The notes beneath the pieces were generated by a model. The model ran no database searches, was not told the origin of the DNA, and worked only from the letters and a program-made list of their open reading frames with translations. A stretch of 64,000 nt of DNA. Source: Lytechinus pictus. Its lineage: Eukaryota > Echinodermata > Echinoidea > Temnopleuroida > Toxopneustidae. The position numbers were made by a program, and so were the translations under genes. Location: contig NC_087252.1 of NCBI RefSeq assembly GCF_037042905.1, positions 31,001,994 through 31,065,993 on the forward strand. The letters run 5' to 3'. How positions within the stretch are numbered: the stretch's first letter is position 1; each line of letters opens with the position of its first letter. Shown piece after piece: positions 47,896-58,019 of this stretch.

Positions 47896-49200
47896 GTGTG
47901 ATTATTGCAGTGCGCAGACGAGAGTTGGAAATGACAGCCTTCTTTACTCATATATTTATAACGAGAACATTTTTGTGAGAATGCTAAAAACAAAGTATAA
48001 GACCTTTCCCCCGCCCCCTCCCCCACCCCCCCCCCCAAAAAAAACCTCCCAAACCGTGCACATTTGCAGGCAGAAAAAGCCTTGACACAAGAATACTACC
48101 ATACGGGCCTGCAAAACACCCGATCGATAGCTCATGAATATTCATGTAACAATAGCGAATGGGCGAGTAGTGTTGGGTGAGGAACATCGTACCGCTCTGT
48201 CATTGGTCAATTCCGAGCTGAATGCCTTCGCACATTCGCCTTTGCTCTGCCCATAGAAGTATGTGTATTGCTACAGACAACCGTTATATCACACGTGTCC
48301 ATAGGGGAAATCTTGATTCAGATCGCGGCAATATCCGAAATCAACTCTTCAAAATAATGATGCAAAAATACAATTTTACTCAAAAAATGTCTATGTAAAC
48401 CACTATTTTTTATATGATAAAATGAATTGTGAATTAATTGCCAGTATAACAACATTAAAAACACAGAATATGGTGTTGATTTTCTGGCTGTAAAATTGGA
48501 TAAACTAAAAAAAATATTTGGGCACGTATACGTGCCAATGGCACTAGAGGGCTAAGGGCACGCATAGCTGCCAATGGCTCTTAAAGAGTTAATATATTTT
48601 TACACGAATGTGTGTAGGTAACTTTATATGCCACCCTCTGAGTGAATGTTATGGACGTATTTTACGTCATGCTTCATTGAGCACCGTCAGAAAGCAAAAA
48701 TGTCACTTTTCAAAAGTCACAAGCCAAATATCATGACTTTGATTCCATTTTATTGGAACAAATTCCACATTCTCATCATAAAAATAGCCAGAAGGCTCAC
48801 TGCAAACATATTGGTATTTGGTTGGTTTGAAATGGTCACGACTGACACGGGAACACCATTTCTGCAATAGTTAATTGTCATGGAAACGGAAACCTGCAAC
48901 ATAATTCAAAAACAAACAATGCAAATTCTCTAAATGTCCAGGTGTAATGTTAAAATTTTAACCCACCAAAAAAAAAATCAAAATAGAAAAAAATACAAAG
49001 TATTAGAAAGATACAAAATACATGAGAGGAAAACATTACACACATTTGCACAGCTCACAATGGCAATGCAACCTAAACACTTGCATTCTGCAACCACCCT
49101 GTCTTTGGTGAGTCTATGCAACATACAAAACACACTAAAAAAAGTGTTTAAAATATCACTTTTGTGAAAAAAAAAAAAACACCCAGTTCCATTCAGTTTA
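47896..49200. other. no gene recognised
   Basis: C-run at 48008-48036. The pair CACGTATACGTGCCAATGGC / CACGCATAGCTGCCAATGGC at 48524-48575 is a short direct repeat. Nothing else seen. Confidence 0.4.
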
Positions 49201-49203
49201 ACT

Positions 49204-49276
49204 AAATGATTCCTAAGTCTATAATGAAAACAAATCATAATATGATTTGTTTTCATTATAGACTTAGGAATCATTT
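49204..49276. repeat. Perfect palindrome with 35-bp arms
   Basis: 49204-49238 and 49242-49276 are perfect reverse complements separated by AAT. The arm reads AAATGATTCCTAAGTCTATA and on to AAATCAT. It could extrude as a cruciform or hairpin. Confidence 0.9.
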
Positions 49277-49723
49277 TTTTTCTATTCACCAGAGCGCTCA
49301 AAAACTTTAATTTTGAGCATATTGTTGTGACGACCTCTATTGGTGGAAAACTGAAATTGATGCAGATCTCCATCTCCACAGACTCTCTTTTTAATTAGAA
49401 AAAAAAATTATTCTAAGAATTCAATTTAGTTTTGGACCAAGGCATATTTTTTATGATGAATTATTATTAGTAAAATCTGACTGTACCAAAAAATCAAGCA
49501 TATAATTCATTCTAGATCAAGAGAAAAAAAGCCCAACATTGACAATCTTATTCATGTAATTTCACCACACAGTGGTTTCTGAGGACATGGTTGTATCATA
49601 ACCTTGTACATTGGATAAGACTTGAGTGTATCTAACTAGACCTAGGCCTAGCCTAGTCTAATTGTATTTGGCAGTGTATACAGCCACACACTGCCATTAA
49701 GAACACACAATTTAATGAGTAGA

Positions 49724-49879
49724 TACCTCGGGTGAGGGTTTGTGTTCGGTCCACTCCCTTTCACTCCCGTTACACTAAGCTACCCTCCACTGCACCACGC
49801 TACCCTCCACTAGTGGAGGGTAGCGTAGTGTAACAGGGGTGAAAGGGAGTGGACCGAACACAAACCCTCACCTGAGGTA
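49724..49879. mobile_element. MITE, near-complete palindrome with 9-bp target duplication
   Basis: The element starts TACCTCGGGTGAGGGTTTGT and ends ACAAACCCTCACCTGAGGTA. Almost its whole 156 bp is one long inverted repeat centred near CCACTAGTGG. The 9-mer ATGAGTAGA lies directly outside both ends (49715-49723 and 49880-49888). A 9-bp duplication points to the Mutator-like (MULE) group. Confidence 0.9.
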
Positions 49880-49976
49880 ATGAGTAGAGGACTACTGTAT
49901 GTTTTGCAGCTCATTATGGTCTAAGCCAAATCGCGATCAACATTCAACTAATTCAGGCTAATTTCTATGTTTGATA

Positions 49977-50177
49977 AATTGTCAAAACCCATTTGCGCCA
50001 TGTCAGGTGATTACCTGCTGAAACAGACGCAAAAAGCATTCACACAAACAATGAGCGTAAAGTTTATGCGTAGACCTAACATTAGGATCTATGTTTATTA
50101 TTAAAGTTTGTATGAATGTTTTTGTCTCTGATTCAGCAGGTAATCACCTGACTTGGCGCAAATGGGTTTTGACACTT
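49977..50177. repeat. Inverted duplication of an exon boundary, ~70-bp arms
   Basis: 49980-50050 (TGTCAAAACCCATTTGCGCC ...) is the near-perfect reverse complement of 50107-50177. The right arm contains the acceptor and first ~38 coding bases of the exon at 50140-50265. The spacer is about 55 bp. Confidence 0.85.
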
Positions 50178-50265
50178 TTACAAACAATGGCCGTCATGGG
50201 TATGGCTGTTGTGTTACGCACGTCTCAACCACAACATGTCATTGTCAACAACACTGAAAGTGAAG
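50140..50265 (+). CDS. Predicted membrane GTPase, exon A (hydrophobic segment)
   Basis: Exon of 126 bp with acceptor CTGATTCAGCAG (50138-50139) and donor GAAG|GTAAAC. It is phase 1 at both ends. The translation NHLTWRKWVLTLLQTMAVMG continues to VVLRTSQPQHVIVNNTESE, an 18-20-residue hydrophobic stretch that could span a membrane. If unspliced upstream, the frame opens at an ATG at 50091 (MFIIKVC...), which is an alternative first exon. Its last codon is completed by the next exon (G|GA). No domain is recognised in this exon alone, and membership in the gene rests on phase and order. Confidence 0.5.
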
Positions 50266-50585
50266 GTAAACAAATTTTACCAAGTGACAGGAATATTTAC
50301 TCTAGATCTATCTATCCATACATCATGCTAAAAATTCTCTCTGAATCCTTAATTTTCATTAAAAAAGAATACTTAATTTAAAAAGTGTAACATTTTTTCT
50401 TACTCGCAATGTAATGCATAACTTCGTCTTCAGAAGTTCAGGCCCACAAAACACAGCAATTGGAATTGTACAGTCCCATATACAGACATTACTGTCACCC
50501 CAACTTTCCAACCCGAGGGAGTTTTTTTTAACGTTAAGTTCAAAAAATTTTACATTCATGATATTAACAACGGGAGTTTTCATAC

Positions 50586-50664
50586 CGGTGGAAACAAATA
50601 AATAAATAGACGTTCCACTCTTCCAACGATTGGAGCAACCATAGCAGGCACAAGAGCTTGACAT
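50586..50664 (-). CDS. THAP-like zinc-finger first coding exon
   Basis: On the minus strand an ATG at 50664-50662 in good context (GGCAACAATG) opens MSSSCACYGCSNRWKSGTSI. Known THAP domains start M...CxxxxCxNR and continue into FH.FP, and the C-A-C-Y-G-C-S-N-R spacing fits the first half of the C2CH zinc site. A donor ACCG|GTATGA at 50586/50585 would end the exon, or an earlier cut after YLF. The next exon (W..A..R..., CSxHF) was not found downstream to the left, so this may be a truncated duplicate or a gene with a long first intron. THAP proteins are DNA-binding factors or relics of P-element-type transposases. Confidence 0.45.
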
Positions 50665-50790
50665 TGTTGCCTTCTGTCGTCGTCGCGTCGATCGTCTGAC
50701 TGCAGCTCTATTTTGCACTGCCGATCGATCCGATCCAGCTCCGGCCAGCTGTGTGTGCATGTGTCGCGCGCTCCGTTGCCCTGATGTAAA
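50665..50790. promoter_or_regulatory. CpG-rich block between divergent ATGs
   Basis: A GC-rich, CpG-dense block (GTCGTCGTCGCGTCGATCG, GATCGATCCGATCC, TGTCGCGCGCTCCG) in an AT-rich setting. It separates the minus-strand THAP-like ATG (50664) from a plus-strand ATG (50791). It is a candidate bidirectional promoter. No TATA box was seen. Confidence 0.4.
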
Positions 50791-50829
50791 ATGGCCGCCG
50801 TAAATCAAACGGAACATGAATTTTCTCAA
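50791..50829 (+). CDS. Possible tiny first coding exon (MAAVNQTEHEFSQ)
   Basis: ATG in strong context (GTAAAATGG), 13 codons, then a good donor CAA|GTGAGC. It ends in phase 0, so it does not fit the phase-1 acceptor of the exon at 51377. If real, it joins another exon that I cannot identify. The opening AAAATGGCCGCC also occurs in the unrelated ~185-bp arrays, so chance is possible. Confidence 0.25.
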
Positions 50830-50866
50830 GTGAGCTTTCTAGTGTTTAGGTTTATATAACTCTATG

Positions 50867-51330
50867 ATCGCAAGGTAGTCATAATCCTCGACACCGCACA
50901 CCTTGCGATCCGACTACCATGCTGTCTGCGACTCACGCATGCGCTTTTTGCTCTTTGCCATAGCAACTGAGAAAATGGCGCTTACTACAGTGTATGCGCG
51001 TTTTATATTACATACGCGTTGTGCAACTCTGCTGTCTGATTGGCTGGAAGTTGGATTGACCTTGCGATTCAGTCATAAGGATTCGACATGTCCAATCTTT
51101 ACAATTTTCCTTGCGACTTGTCTCTGACCGGTCTGCGACTCTAGAGCTGACAAGAGCTCTGACGTCACATCTTCCCTCACTCAGTCGCAAGCCAGTCCCA
51201 GACCAGTCGGGTCGTAATGTGTGCGGTGGCCTTAAGGCCTTAAGGCCACCGCACACCTTATGGCCCGACTGAGTAGAGATGAATCGCAAGGTAGTAATAA
51301 TCCTCGACATCGCACACCTTGCGATTAACA
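50867..51330. mobile_element. Nested copies of a GGCCACCGCACACC element
   Basis: A 44-bp segment (ATCGCAAGGTAGTCATAATC ... CACCTTGCGAT) at 50866-50910 recurs in direct orientation at 51283-51327. In between, GTGTGCGGTGGCC, TTAAGGCCTTAA and GGCCACCGCACACC form a 38-bp palindrome at 51220-51257 where two copies abut. The complement of the 51090-51240 part is found at 45345-45500. The TTAA pairs might be target sites (piggyBac-type), but this is only suggestive. Confidence 0.6.
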
Positions 51331-51376
51331 AATACTACGTCATAAAACATTTAATAAATTATCGAATTTCTTTCAG

Positions 51377-51466
51377 GAAATAAAAAGGTTGTCGGGGTAA
51401 CAATGTCAATTTTCGTTGTACTCGTCCCATCTGCCATCGCTTTGTATATGCATATGAACTACAAGG
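51377..51466 (+). CDS. Predicted membrane GTPase, exon B (second hydrophobic segment)
   Basis: Exon of 90 bp with acceptor TTTCTTTCAG (51375-51376) and donor AAGG|GTATGT, phase 1 at both ends. It reads NKKVVGVTMSIFVVLVPSAI then ALYMHMNYK, a clear ~20-residue hydrophobic stretch. Together with exon A it gives two candidate membrane segments ahead of the GTPase core, so the nucleotide-binding part would be tethered to a membrane. The frame joins cleanly to both neighbours (E-G-NKKV and NYK-A-EIRR). Confidence 0.55.
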
Positions 51467-51554
51467 GTATGTAATATACTTTTCTTATATTCCATTTCTA
51501 TACACCTACCAATAAACAATTTAATATTGATGTTGTTGCATTTATGATGCATGA

Positions 51555-51960
51555 TAATAAGATGCATTGATAATGACAATGTTTATAATAATAATGACAA
51601 TAATAATGATAATAATAATGACAATGATAATGATAATAATAATGATACAAATGATGATGATAATAATCATAATAATAACGATTATCATCTTCATAACTGG
51701 AGTTTACATTACTTCTTACCTGATGATAGAAAGCACAACGACACACAGGAGCTGCCACCTCATTAGTGGCGCTCAGTGCATAAATTTAGGTAGGTTCATG
51801 GGGCACTCAAGGAATTAATCCTACCGGGCACCCAATCAAAGCACCTGGGTCGAGTGCGAAAAACACGACATGACTGGGATTTGAACCCATGACCCTCTGT
51901 TCGAAAGAAGAGAGTCAGAAACATTAGACGACGGCGAGCCCGATAAACGGCACTCGAAAT
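51555..51960 (-). mobile_element. tRNA-derived SINE with ATT/ATC tail
   Basis: On the minus strand the head carries CGTCTAATGTTTCTGACTCTC and the B-box-like GGGTTCAAATCCCAGTC, with a variable-arm-sized gap. The body GGATTAATTCCTTGAGTGCCC parallels the GGAAAGAATTCCTTG body of the SINE at 3235. It ends in a long ATT/ATC microsatellite (51560-51680), which explains the Asn/Asp- and Ile/Met-rich frames there. Confidence 0.65.
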
Positions 51961-51975
51961 GTCCGTTCATTGTAG

Positions 51976-52450
51976 AACTACTAATATGACATAGCATCTG
52001 GTGCTCAACATTGGCCACATTTTAATCGGTTCACATGAATATTATAAAAACTAGCTGTTGAATTGTTGGGTCTTGAATCTCTACATTTTTACTAAAATGG
52101 CACAGGCTTATTTAGCTGTAAAATGAATGATGTTCAGTCTTTCTTCGTCTAATTTCTGACCTCGCCTGATTCAAAAATTCATCTTGTACAAAGCGTTCTG
52201 ATTTTGCAACCCCGTATAGTCATGAGAGCAAAGCGAGCAAGGGAAAATAAGCAGAACTGGGTATAAATTTTATACAACTTTGTTAATAATGTGAATAATC
52301 TGTTTTAGTTGATTTTAAGGGCTCAGTTAGAGTACAATCAAATGTTTTATAGATCTAATAGTTATGTTTAACTTCTTGGCATTACAATACATTAATGCAG
52401 GTGACCACTGTTTTAATTTTTGAGAAAAATTCCTGTTTTACGCTTGCCAG
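51976..52450. other. Intron of predicted GTPase gene; no other feature
   Basis: AT-rich. CATGAGAGCAAAGCGAGCAAGG at 52221 is a trace of the GCGAGC motif. Confidence 0.4.
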
Positions 52451-52621
52451 CTGAAATTCGACGACTCCGTGAGAAGATCCAAGAATACATACCTGGTAAT
52501 TGGACTGTCAGAGATGCAGGCAAAGGCTTCAAGAGACCATCCGAGGTTAGACTAGGTGTATTCGGGCTGCAAGACTCGGGCAAGAGTGCCTTTCTCAACT
52601 CGTTTCACTTCGCTTATAAAG
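52451..52621 (+). CDS. Predicted membrane GTPase, exon C (P-loop, G1)
   Basis: Exon of 171 bp with acceptor TTTTACGCTTGCCAG (52449-52450) and a weak donor AAAG|GTTCGA, phase 1 at both ends. The translation AEIRRLREKIQEYIPGNWTV is followed by RLGVFGLQDSGKSAFLNSF. A beta strand, G-x4-GK-S/T and LNS form a Walker A / G1 loop of the GTPase superfamily (GLQDSGKS). The position after two hydrophobic exons and the G1 wording are reminiscent of interferon-induced IFI44-like GTPases. Only the P-loop itself is firm; the family assignment is tentative. The non-standard GTTCG donor is the weakest part of the model. Confidence 0.7.
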
Positions 52622-52969
52622 GTTCGAAAAATGTATCTATTTTCCATAAAAGTGTGTTATCTTATTCAAAGTGTTGATTGCCAAACTCCAACGCCATGTT
52701 TCAGGAAGTTGGGTTTTTGCAATTTGTCCGTTTTCCATATAAGCACCTTGCATTTCCTCAAGTAAGGTTGATGTTAATGATTTTGGCATGAGATACTTTT
52801 CGAAAAATGGCGCCCCTCCCTCCCCGCCAGGCAAACATAAGTGACTTAAATGCATGTTAAATTATCATATTTCATAGTCACATGACAAAGAGACAATTGA
52901 AAAACATTTTTTGTTAATGAAATGTTCATGAAAAGAAAAATAAATGTATATATATATACATATAGCATC

Positions 52970-54380
52970 ATTTTCTTTAAAATTAATGCGAGCGCAAAGC
53001 GTGACCGATTTTCTTTTTTTTTTTAAGCATTTAGGGGTTCCAATTCCGTTTAACTATTCGTCAGAGTAGGCCCTACTAGAATTGTGTGAGCGATAGCTGT
53101 AATTACTTTACTAGTCGTTTTAGAATATCCTTCAATTATATTATTGATATCCCCTTGGAAATAATGCATTCTCGTAAGCAATCGACTCAATCTCCTCATT
53201 AGTGGCATAGTTGGGATTTATTCAGCATTGGTGCACGGGGGGCTTGAACTCTTGTAGGGGGCACTAAGATTGGGGGTAAGACCTAAGTTAAATATAATCT
53301 GAGATTTATTCTCAAAAACGCAAGGTATTTCAAAAGGCCTATATAAATAATACGAACGCGAAGTACGATCTTTTTTTATATTTCATGTGTTTCATCCTGA
53401 AAGATTAAGTAGTTGTCATGATGAACACGATGCATACCTAATTTCAAAAAATAATGCGAGAGCGAAGCGCAAGCTGGACATTTTTTGTTTAATGAAATAA
53501 AAAAGGCATTTTCAGTTGTCAGATTTGTTATATAAAAAAAATCAGCTCGCTCTTGTTTGCATTAAACTGTCAGGACAGGATGTGTAGCTCGATCTGGAAA
53601 TATTTGATATTCTAACCTGAAAACTGGAAACTTTAAGCAAGTATTGAAATAAACAAATAGCTGTATATCTTGCGAATCAAGTAATACGAGCGCAAAGAGC
53701 GAGGTGGAATATTTTGCATATTCTCATTTAAAAATATGACATTTAGGCATGTTTTTAGATTAAAAAGAATTATTTGTGTCTCTCAGTGAATGATCAATAA
53801 TAATAATAACGGTCTATTTATCCAGGGTACTTCAGTTCCGAAATCTATTCTCCCAGGGAGCCCTGCTATTATGATTGATGATTGATGTGAGCCCAAAGCA
53901 AAAGCTGAACTTTTATTATACTGACCAAAAGTGGGAACCTTTTGAGCACTTTCCCCATGCAGGACAATTGTTAGGAGGATGCGTATCTCACTCAATGAAT
54001 GATTTTCATTCAAAGCAAGAGCTAAATATTTTTGTTATCACAAACAGAATACATATCTAACGATAAAATGCAAATGCAACGCTTATGTGCAAGTAAAAAA
54101 AATCATAATACTCAGGGGCGGATATAGCTCTCGCAAATTGGGGTAGTGGCAGGAAATGGCAGAATAAAGATTTTCATTCAAATTTTCCCCTCCGAAAGCT
54201 GATTTTTTTTTTTCTTTTGTAGGGGGCATTTTTCTGAAATAACTGAAGTTTTAACTACATCTTGGGTTTGTTCTTACACACAAGATATAAAGGTAAGGCA
54301 TAAAGAAATAACGCGAGCGCGAAGCGCCGCCTATTTTTTTTAATATATAGTTCATGTATAGTTTAATAACTGAGCAGTCA
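52970..54380 (-). repeat. GCGAGC-type repeat, reverse orientation
   Basis: AATGCGAGCGCAAAGCGTGA (52986), ATACGAACGCGAAGTACG, AATGCGAGAGCGAAGCGCAA (53453), ATACGAGCGCAAAGAGCG (53683) and AACGCGAGCGCGAAGCGCCG (54310) are complements of the core in 12750-14300. G-runs at 53233 and 54224 mark the head. It lies within the long intron of the GTPase gene. Confidence 0.75.
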
Positions 54381-54384
54381 GAGG

Positions 54385-56620
54385 TTGATCCGAGGGGCCC
54401 GCCTCCCCCCCCCCCCCCTCTATTTGCGGAGCAAAAAGAAAGGAAAAAAGAGGGAAAGAAAAAAAAGGAAAATAGAGGAGAAAACAAGAAGGGAAACATA
54501 AAAGGAGGGAGACGACTGAATAAAATAACTCTAATGAAAAATCATTTTGCCACACTTAATCTATTGTAATTTTGCGTGGGGAATAAATACAGGAATGATT
54601 TTAACAAACTACTGATCTTTCAAAAGAAATTCAACAGACTCATTACATATTCGAATTACAAAAGTCCAAGCATTTCTTTATTTCTGCAGCTCAATATTCT
54701 GCTTCTTTATGAATTAGTATCCTAGAACTGTTTAATATTAATGTACAAATCACAATTGACTGAAAACTGTTCATTTTAACAGATGCTTTTGTTGTTAACT
54801 CCAACATTCATTCGTAAAATATACGTCAGAGAAATCTTATCCATCAACCGTTTGCTAGAACAAAAGCTAAATTGAATTTATTTCTGATAGCTTGTATCAA
54901 AGAATGGAATATATTACCACAAAGCATAAGATCTAATCCAACACTGCCAATAATCAAAAAGCATGTCGAAAATTCTTAATTGAGAGCTTGACAAATTAAA
55001 TTAATCTTTTTTTACTTTCTAGTTTATCAATGTAAATATATTTGTATTATTATTGTTTTGTTTGTATGTTTGTTTTTATCATCAATATTTTGGCTCCAAT
55101 GCTTTATCATTTTATATCTTAGCTTATATTATGTTTGTTTCGTTTGTATGTTTGTTTTATCAGCGATATTTTGCTATAATGTTTTATATATCTTCCTAAT
55201 TTGTTATGTTCTTATATTAATTTAATCAAGGGGTCCCTATCACAAGCTCTGCTTCTATGGGGTCCTAAACCTTTTATGTTAAATTCTCTTTGCCAACCTT
55301 TGTACTAAATATTTATATTATATCCCTTGATTGGTTTGAATAAACTTATATATATATATATATATCACAGATCACCTACTTATTTAAATAAGATGAGGGG
55401 AAGATTTCAAAAATAATTTTTAAAATATTTCATGTCACTATATATAATTTTCGCTCGAGCTTCGCGTACGCATTGTCTTTTAGGTGATTTACATATCTTG
55501 GTAAATATGGAACTTAAAATATCAAATTTTTAAGTCAATATGCAAAACATAGCGCTGCGCGCTCGCAAAATTTGATTTGTCAGGTACCTTTTATTATTTT
55601 CTTTCATTTCATAAAGTTCTAAGATTTTACTTTTCAGGTCAAATTGTCAAAACGTATCAGTTAGCGCTGCACGCTCGCATTTTGATTGGTGAGTTATAAT
55701 TATCTCAATATTAATTATATATTAAACAAATTACTTAAAATCCCCATTTTATGACAGTTTATCAAAAGCTTCGGCTCGCGCTTTGTGCTCGCATTGATTG
55801 TTGAAAACATATCAACTCATGCATCTTATTCATAATTACAAAAGTGATTTAAACGTCCAGTTTTCAGGCCTTAAAATTAACAGATTTCGCACTCTCATTA
55901 GGCTTATTAGATTAATAAAAAGGATATCAATTTAATAATCAAGTTGTCTTTTTTTTCAGAATGGAATATCGACAAGTTTCATCTCGCTCTTAGGAAGAGA
56001 TATAAGAAGATATTCATTATTTTCATATGACATAATGTTATTAGAATGTCCAGCGGTCAAAATCCATGGCAATTACAACATGTATAACGAAACATATCAG
56101 CTCTATTTTAACTGTTATCCATATCCACTCTACAATTTTCCTACAAAATGCTTGAAATACAGAGCTTAAATTGATCCCTTTTCCCTTTTCCCGCTCGCTT
56201 TATTGATTTCATGATACAAAAAAAGTATTTAGAATGCCCAGATTCTAGGTCGAAATCTGAAACACGCTCGCACATGTTTATTCAGATACGCAGCTTGTTC
56301 TCTATTCAAATCATTATCCAGTTTCGAATCACAACATCATGATTAATGCCTACTGAACAATTTCTGCGAGCGCAAAGACGAGCTAAATTTTGGGATTTTT
56401 TTTTTATTTGACCCCAAAATTGGACCTTCTATGATTCTAGCAATAGAAAAGATTTGTGTCTCCACTTAATAAATAAGGCAAGCGCAAAGAGCGAGCCAGA
56501 AAATATTGATATTCCGATCAAAAGAAAATACTAATTAATCGTCTTTTGATAAAGAACACACTGTGTAACCCCAAAACAATAATGGCGAGAGTAAATCGCG
56601 TTCACATTTTTTTATATATT
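54385..56620 (+). repeat. GCGAGC-type repeat, second long copy with insertion
   Basis: Opens with GATCCGAGGGGCCCGCCTCC, a C-run and a purine tract exactly as 12750-12890, then the array of CGCTCGAGCTTCGCGTACGC-type cores (55450-55790). After 56340 the cores are inverted (GCGAGCGCAAAGACGAGC). Copy 12750-14300 shows the uninterrupted order at the place where 54530-55380 is inserted here. Confidence 0.8.
54530..55380 (+). mobile_element. 3'-terminal fragment of a CR1/L2-like LINE
   Basis: The sequence 54785-54980 decodes, with frame breaks, to the end of a LINE reverse transcriptase (LLSINRLLEQK, then AWNI/NGIYYHK, NPTLPIIKKHVEN-like). A 3'UTR follows in which GGGGTCCCTATCACAAGCTC and TGGGGTCCTAAACC frame a stem. 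The tail is AATAAACTTATATATATATA. Insertion into the GCGAGC repeat between AATAAAATAA and AAATAAGATGAGGGG is shown by the uninterrupted copy at 12870-12905. Confidence 0.7.
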
Positions 56621-56639
56621 GACTTAAGGAGGACCCTTT

Positions 56640-56790
56640 TAAGCTCTGTTCGTTTAACAACCAAATCGTCTAATAACCATTTCGTTCAATTCCCAAATCG
56701 TCCAATAGCAATTTAGTCTCATAGTCATTCAGTCTAATAGTCAATTGGTCCAAAAACCATCTTTGTCTAACAAAAGTGCGTTTCTTTATC
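56640..56790. repeat. Minisatellite of GTCTAATAACCATTTCGT
   Basis: About eight ~20-bp units of the pattern GTCYAATAGYCATTTNGTC. The same unit occurs inverted and longer at 57540-58015. Confidence 0.8.
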
Positions 56791-57084
56791 CGAGCAGGGC
56801 GGCGAAATGACTTCTTAATTATACCTTGAAATTATTGAAGATAAAATAAATAATTTAAAAATTCATGATAACAACTAGGCCTACTATCAGGAATTGAATG
56901 ATGCGGTACAGCGATACGCCCCCCTCCCCTCCCCTTTCTCTCTCTCTCTCTATCACATCACACTCACAGAAGGGGGAAATGGAGTGGTTAAAATGATGAA
57001 ATTGAAATAGGGTCCTTTAATTTGAAATTGACCCTCCTTTCATTTTTTTTCTTTTTTTTTTACAAGTGCACACCCAAACATGAT

Positions 57085-57210
57085 AATCATCATCATCATC
57101 ATATAACAATGATAATAATAATAAATGATAATATTTATAATAGTAATAAATAATGATAGTACTAATACAAATGAATAATAATGGTAATTTAATAATAATA
57201 ACAATAACAG
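57085..57210. repeat. ATC/AAT microsatellite
   Basis: ATCATCATCATCATATAAC then AATAATAATAAATGATAAT units. The short minus-strand frames across it are artefacts. Confidence 0.85.
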
Positions 57211-57539
57211 CTATTGGCGGCAACAAAAATGGAGAAAAAAAGGAGAGAAAAGTGGAAAAGGAGGGGGAAAAGGAAATAGGTAAAATAAGAGGAGGAAGAC
57301 AAATAAATAAAACGTGAGGGTAAGACCAGTAAAATATAAATTATTCCATATCATAATTTTTTCGCTAGATCGTGCTTTGCGCTGGCATTGCCTGTTTGAT
57401 GAGAACATTATCTTGCGAAAAAACATGTACAATTAATAAAAGATTAACCAAACAACAGGTGTAAATTAATAACAAATCACAAGAGCAACAGGAGTTGAGT
57501 CAGCAATACAGTCACCGAAGACGTAGGGCTGCTAGTAGT

Positions 57540-58015
57540 AGACTATTTATGATTTTAGACGAAATGAAAATAGGACGAAATAATAATTGGCCGAGATGGC
57601 AATTGGACCTATTGGTTAGTAGACCAAATGGCAATTAAAGCAAATGATTTTTAGACGAAATTGGTTTGGACTAGTGACAGTGGACCAGCTGCAAAATATA
57701 CCAAATGGCGCATAGACGAAATTAAAGTAGACTAAGTGGTCATTAGACCATTTGCCTTTAGACCAGTTGGCTATTAGACTAAATGGGAAAAGACGTAATA
57801 AAAATGGAAAAAGTGGTTTTTGGACCAATCGGCACAAAAATGCCATTAGACCAAATGATAATAAACGAAATGGTTATTAGACCAACTGGCGATTGGACAA
57901 AATGGTAATTGGACGATGTGGATAGTGGACCTACTGATGGTAGACGAAATGACATTAGACCATGTGGTGAGAGGACAAAATGGCAGTAGACGAAATAGCA
58001 ATAAACCTAATCTGG
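57540..58015. repeat. Minisatellite of GACCAAATGGCAATTGGACG, inverted relative to 56640-56790
   Basis: About 22 imperfect ~20-bp units (GACGAAATGGTTATTAGACC and variants). It is adjacent to the TTCGAACATC array. Confidence 0.85.
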
Positions 58016-58019
58016 CATC

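Noticed and set aside
48978..49379. 133-codon minus-strand frame
   Set aside because: It runs through A/T homopolymers and the 49204-49276 palindrome; no domain.
50359..50829. 156-codon minus-strand frame as one protein
   Set aside because: Only the internal ATG at 50664 gives a recognisable THAP-like start; the rest is 5' leader and intron-like sequence.
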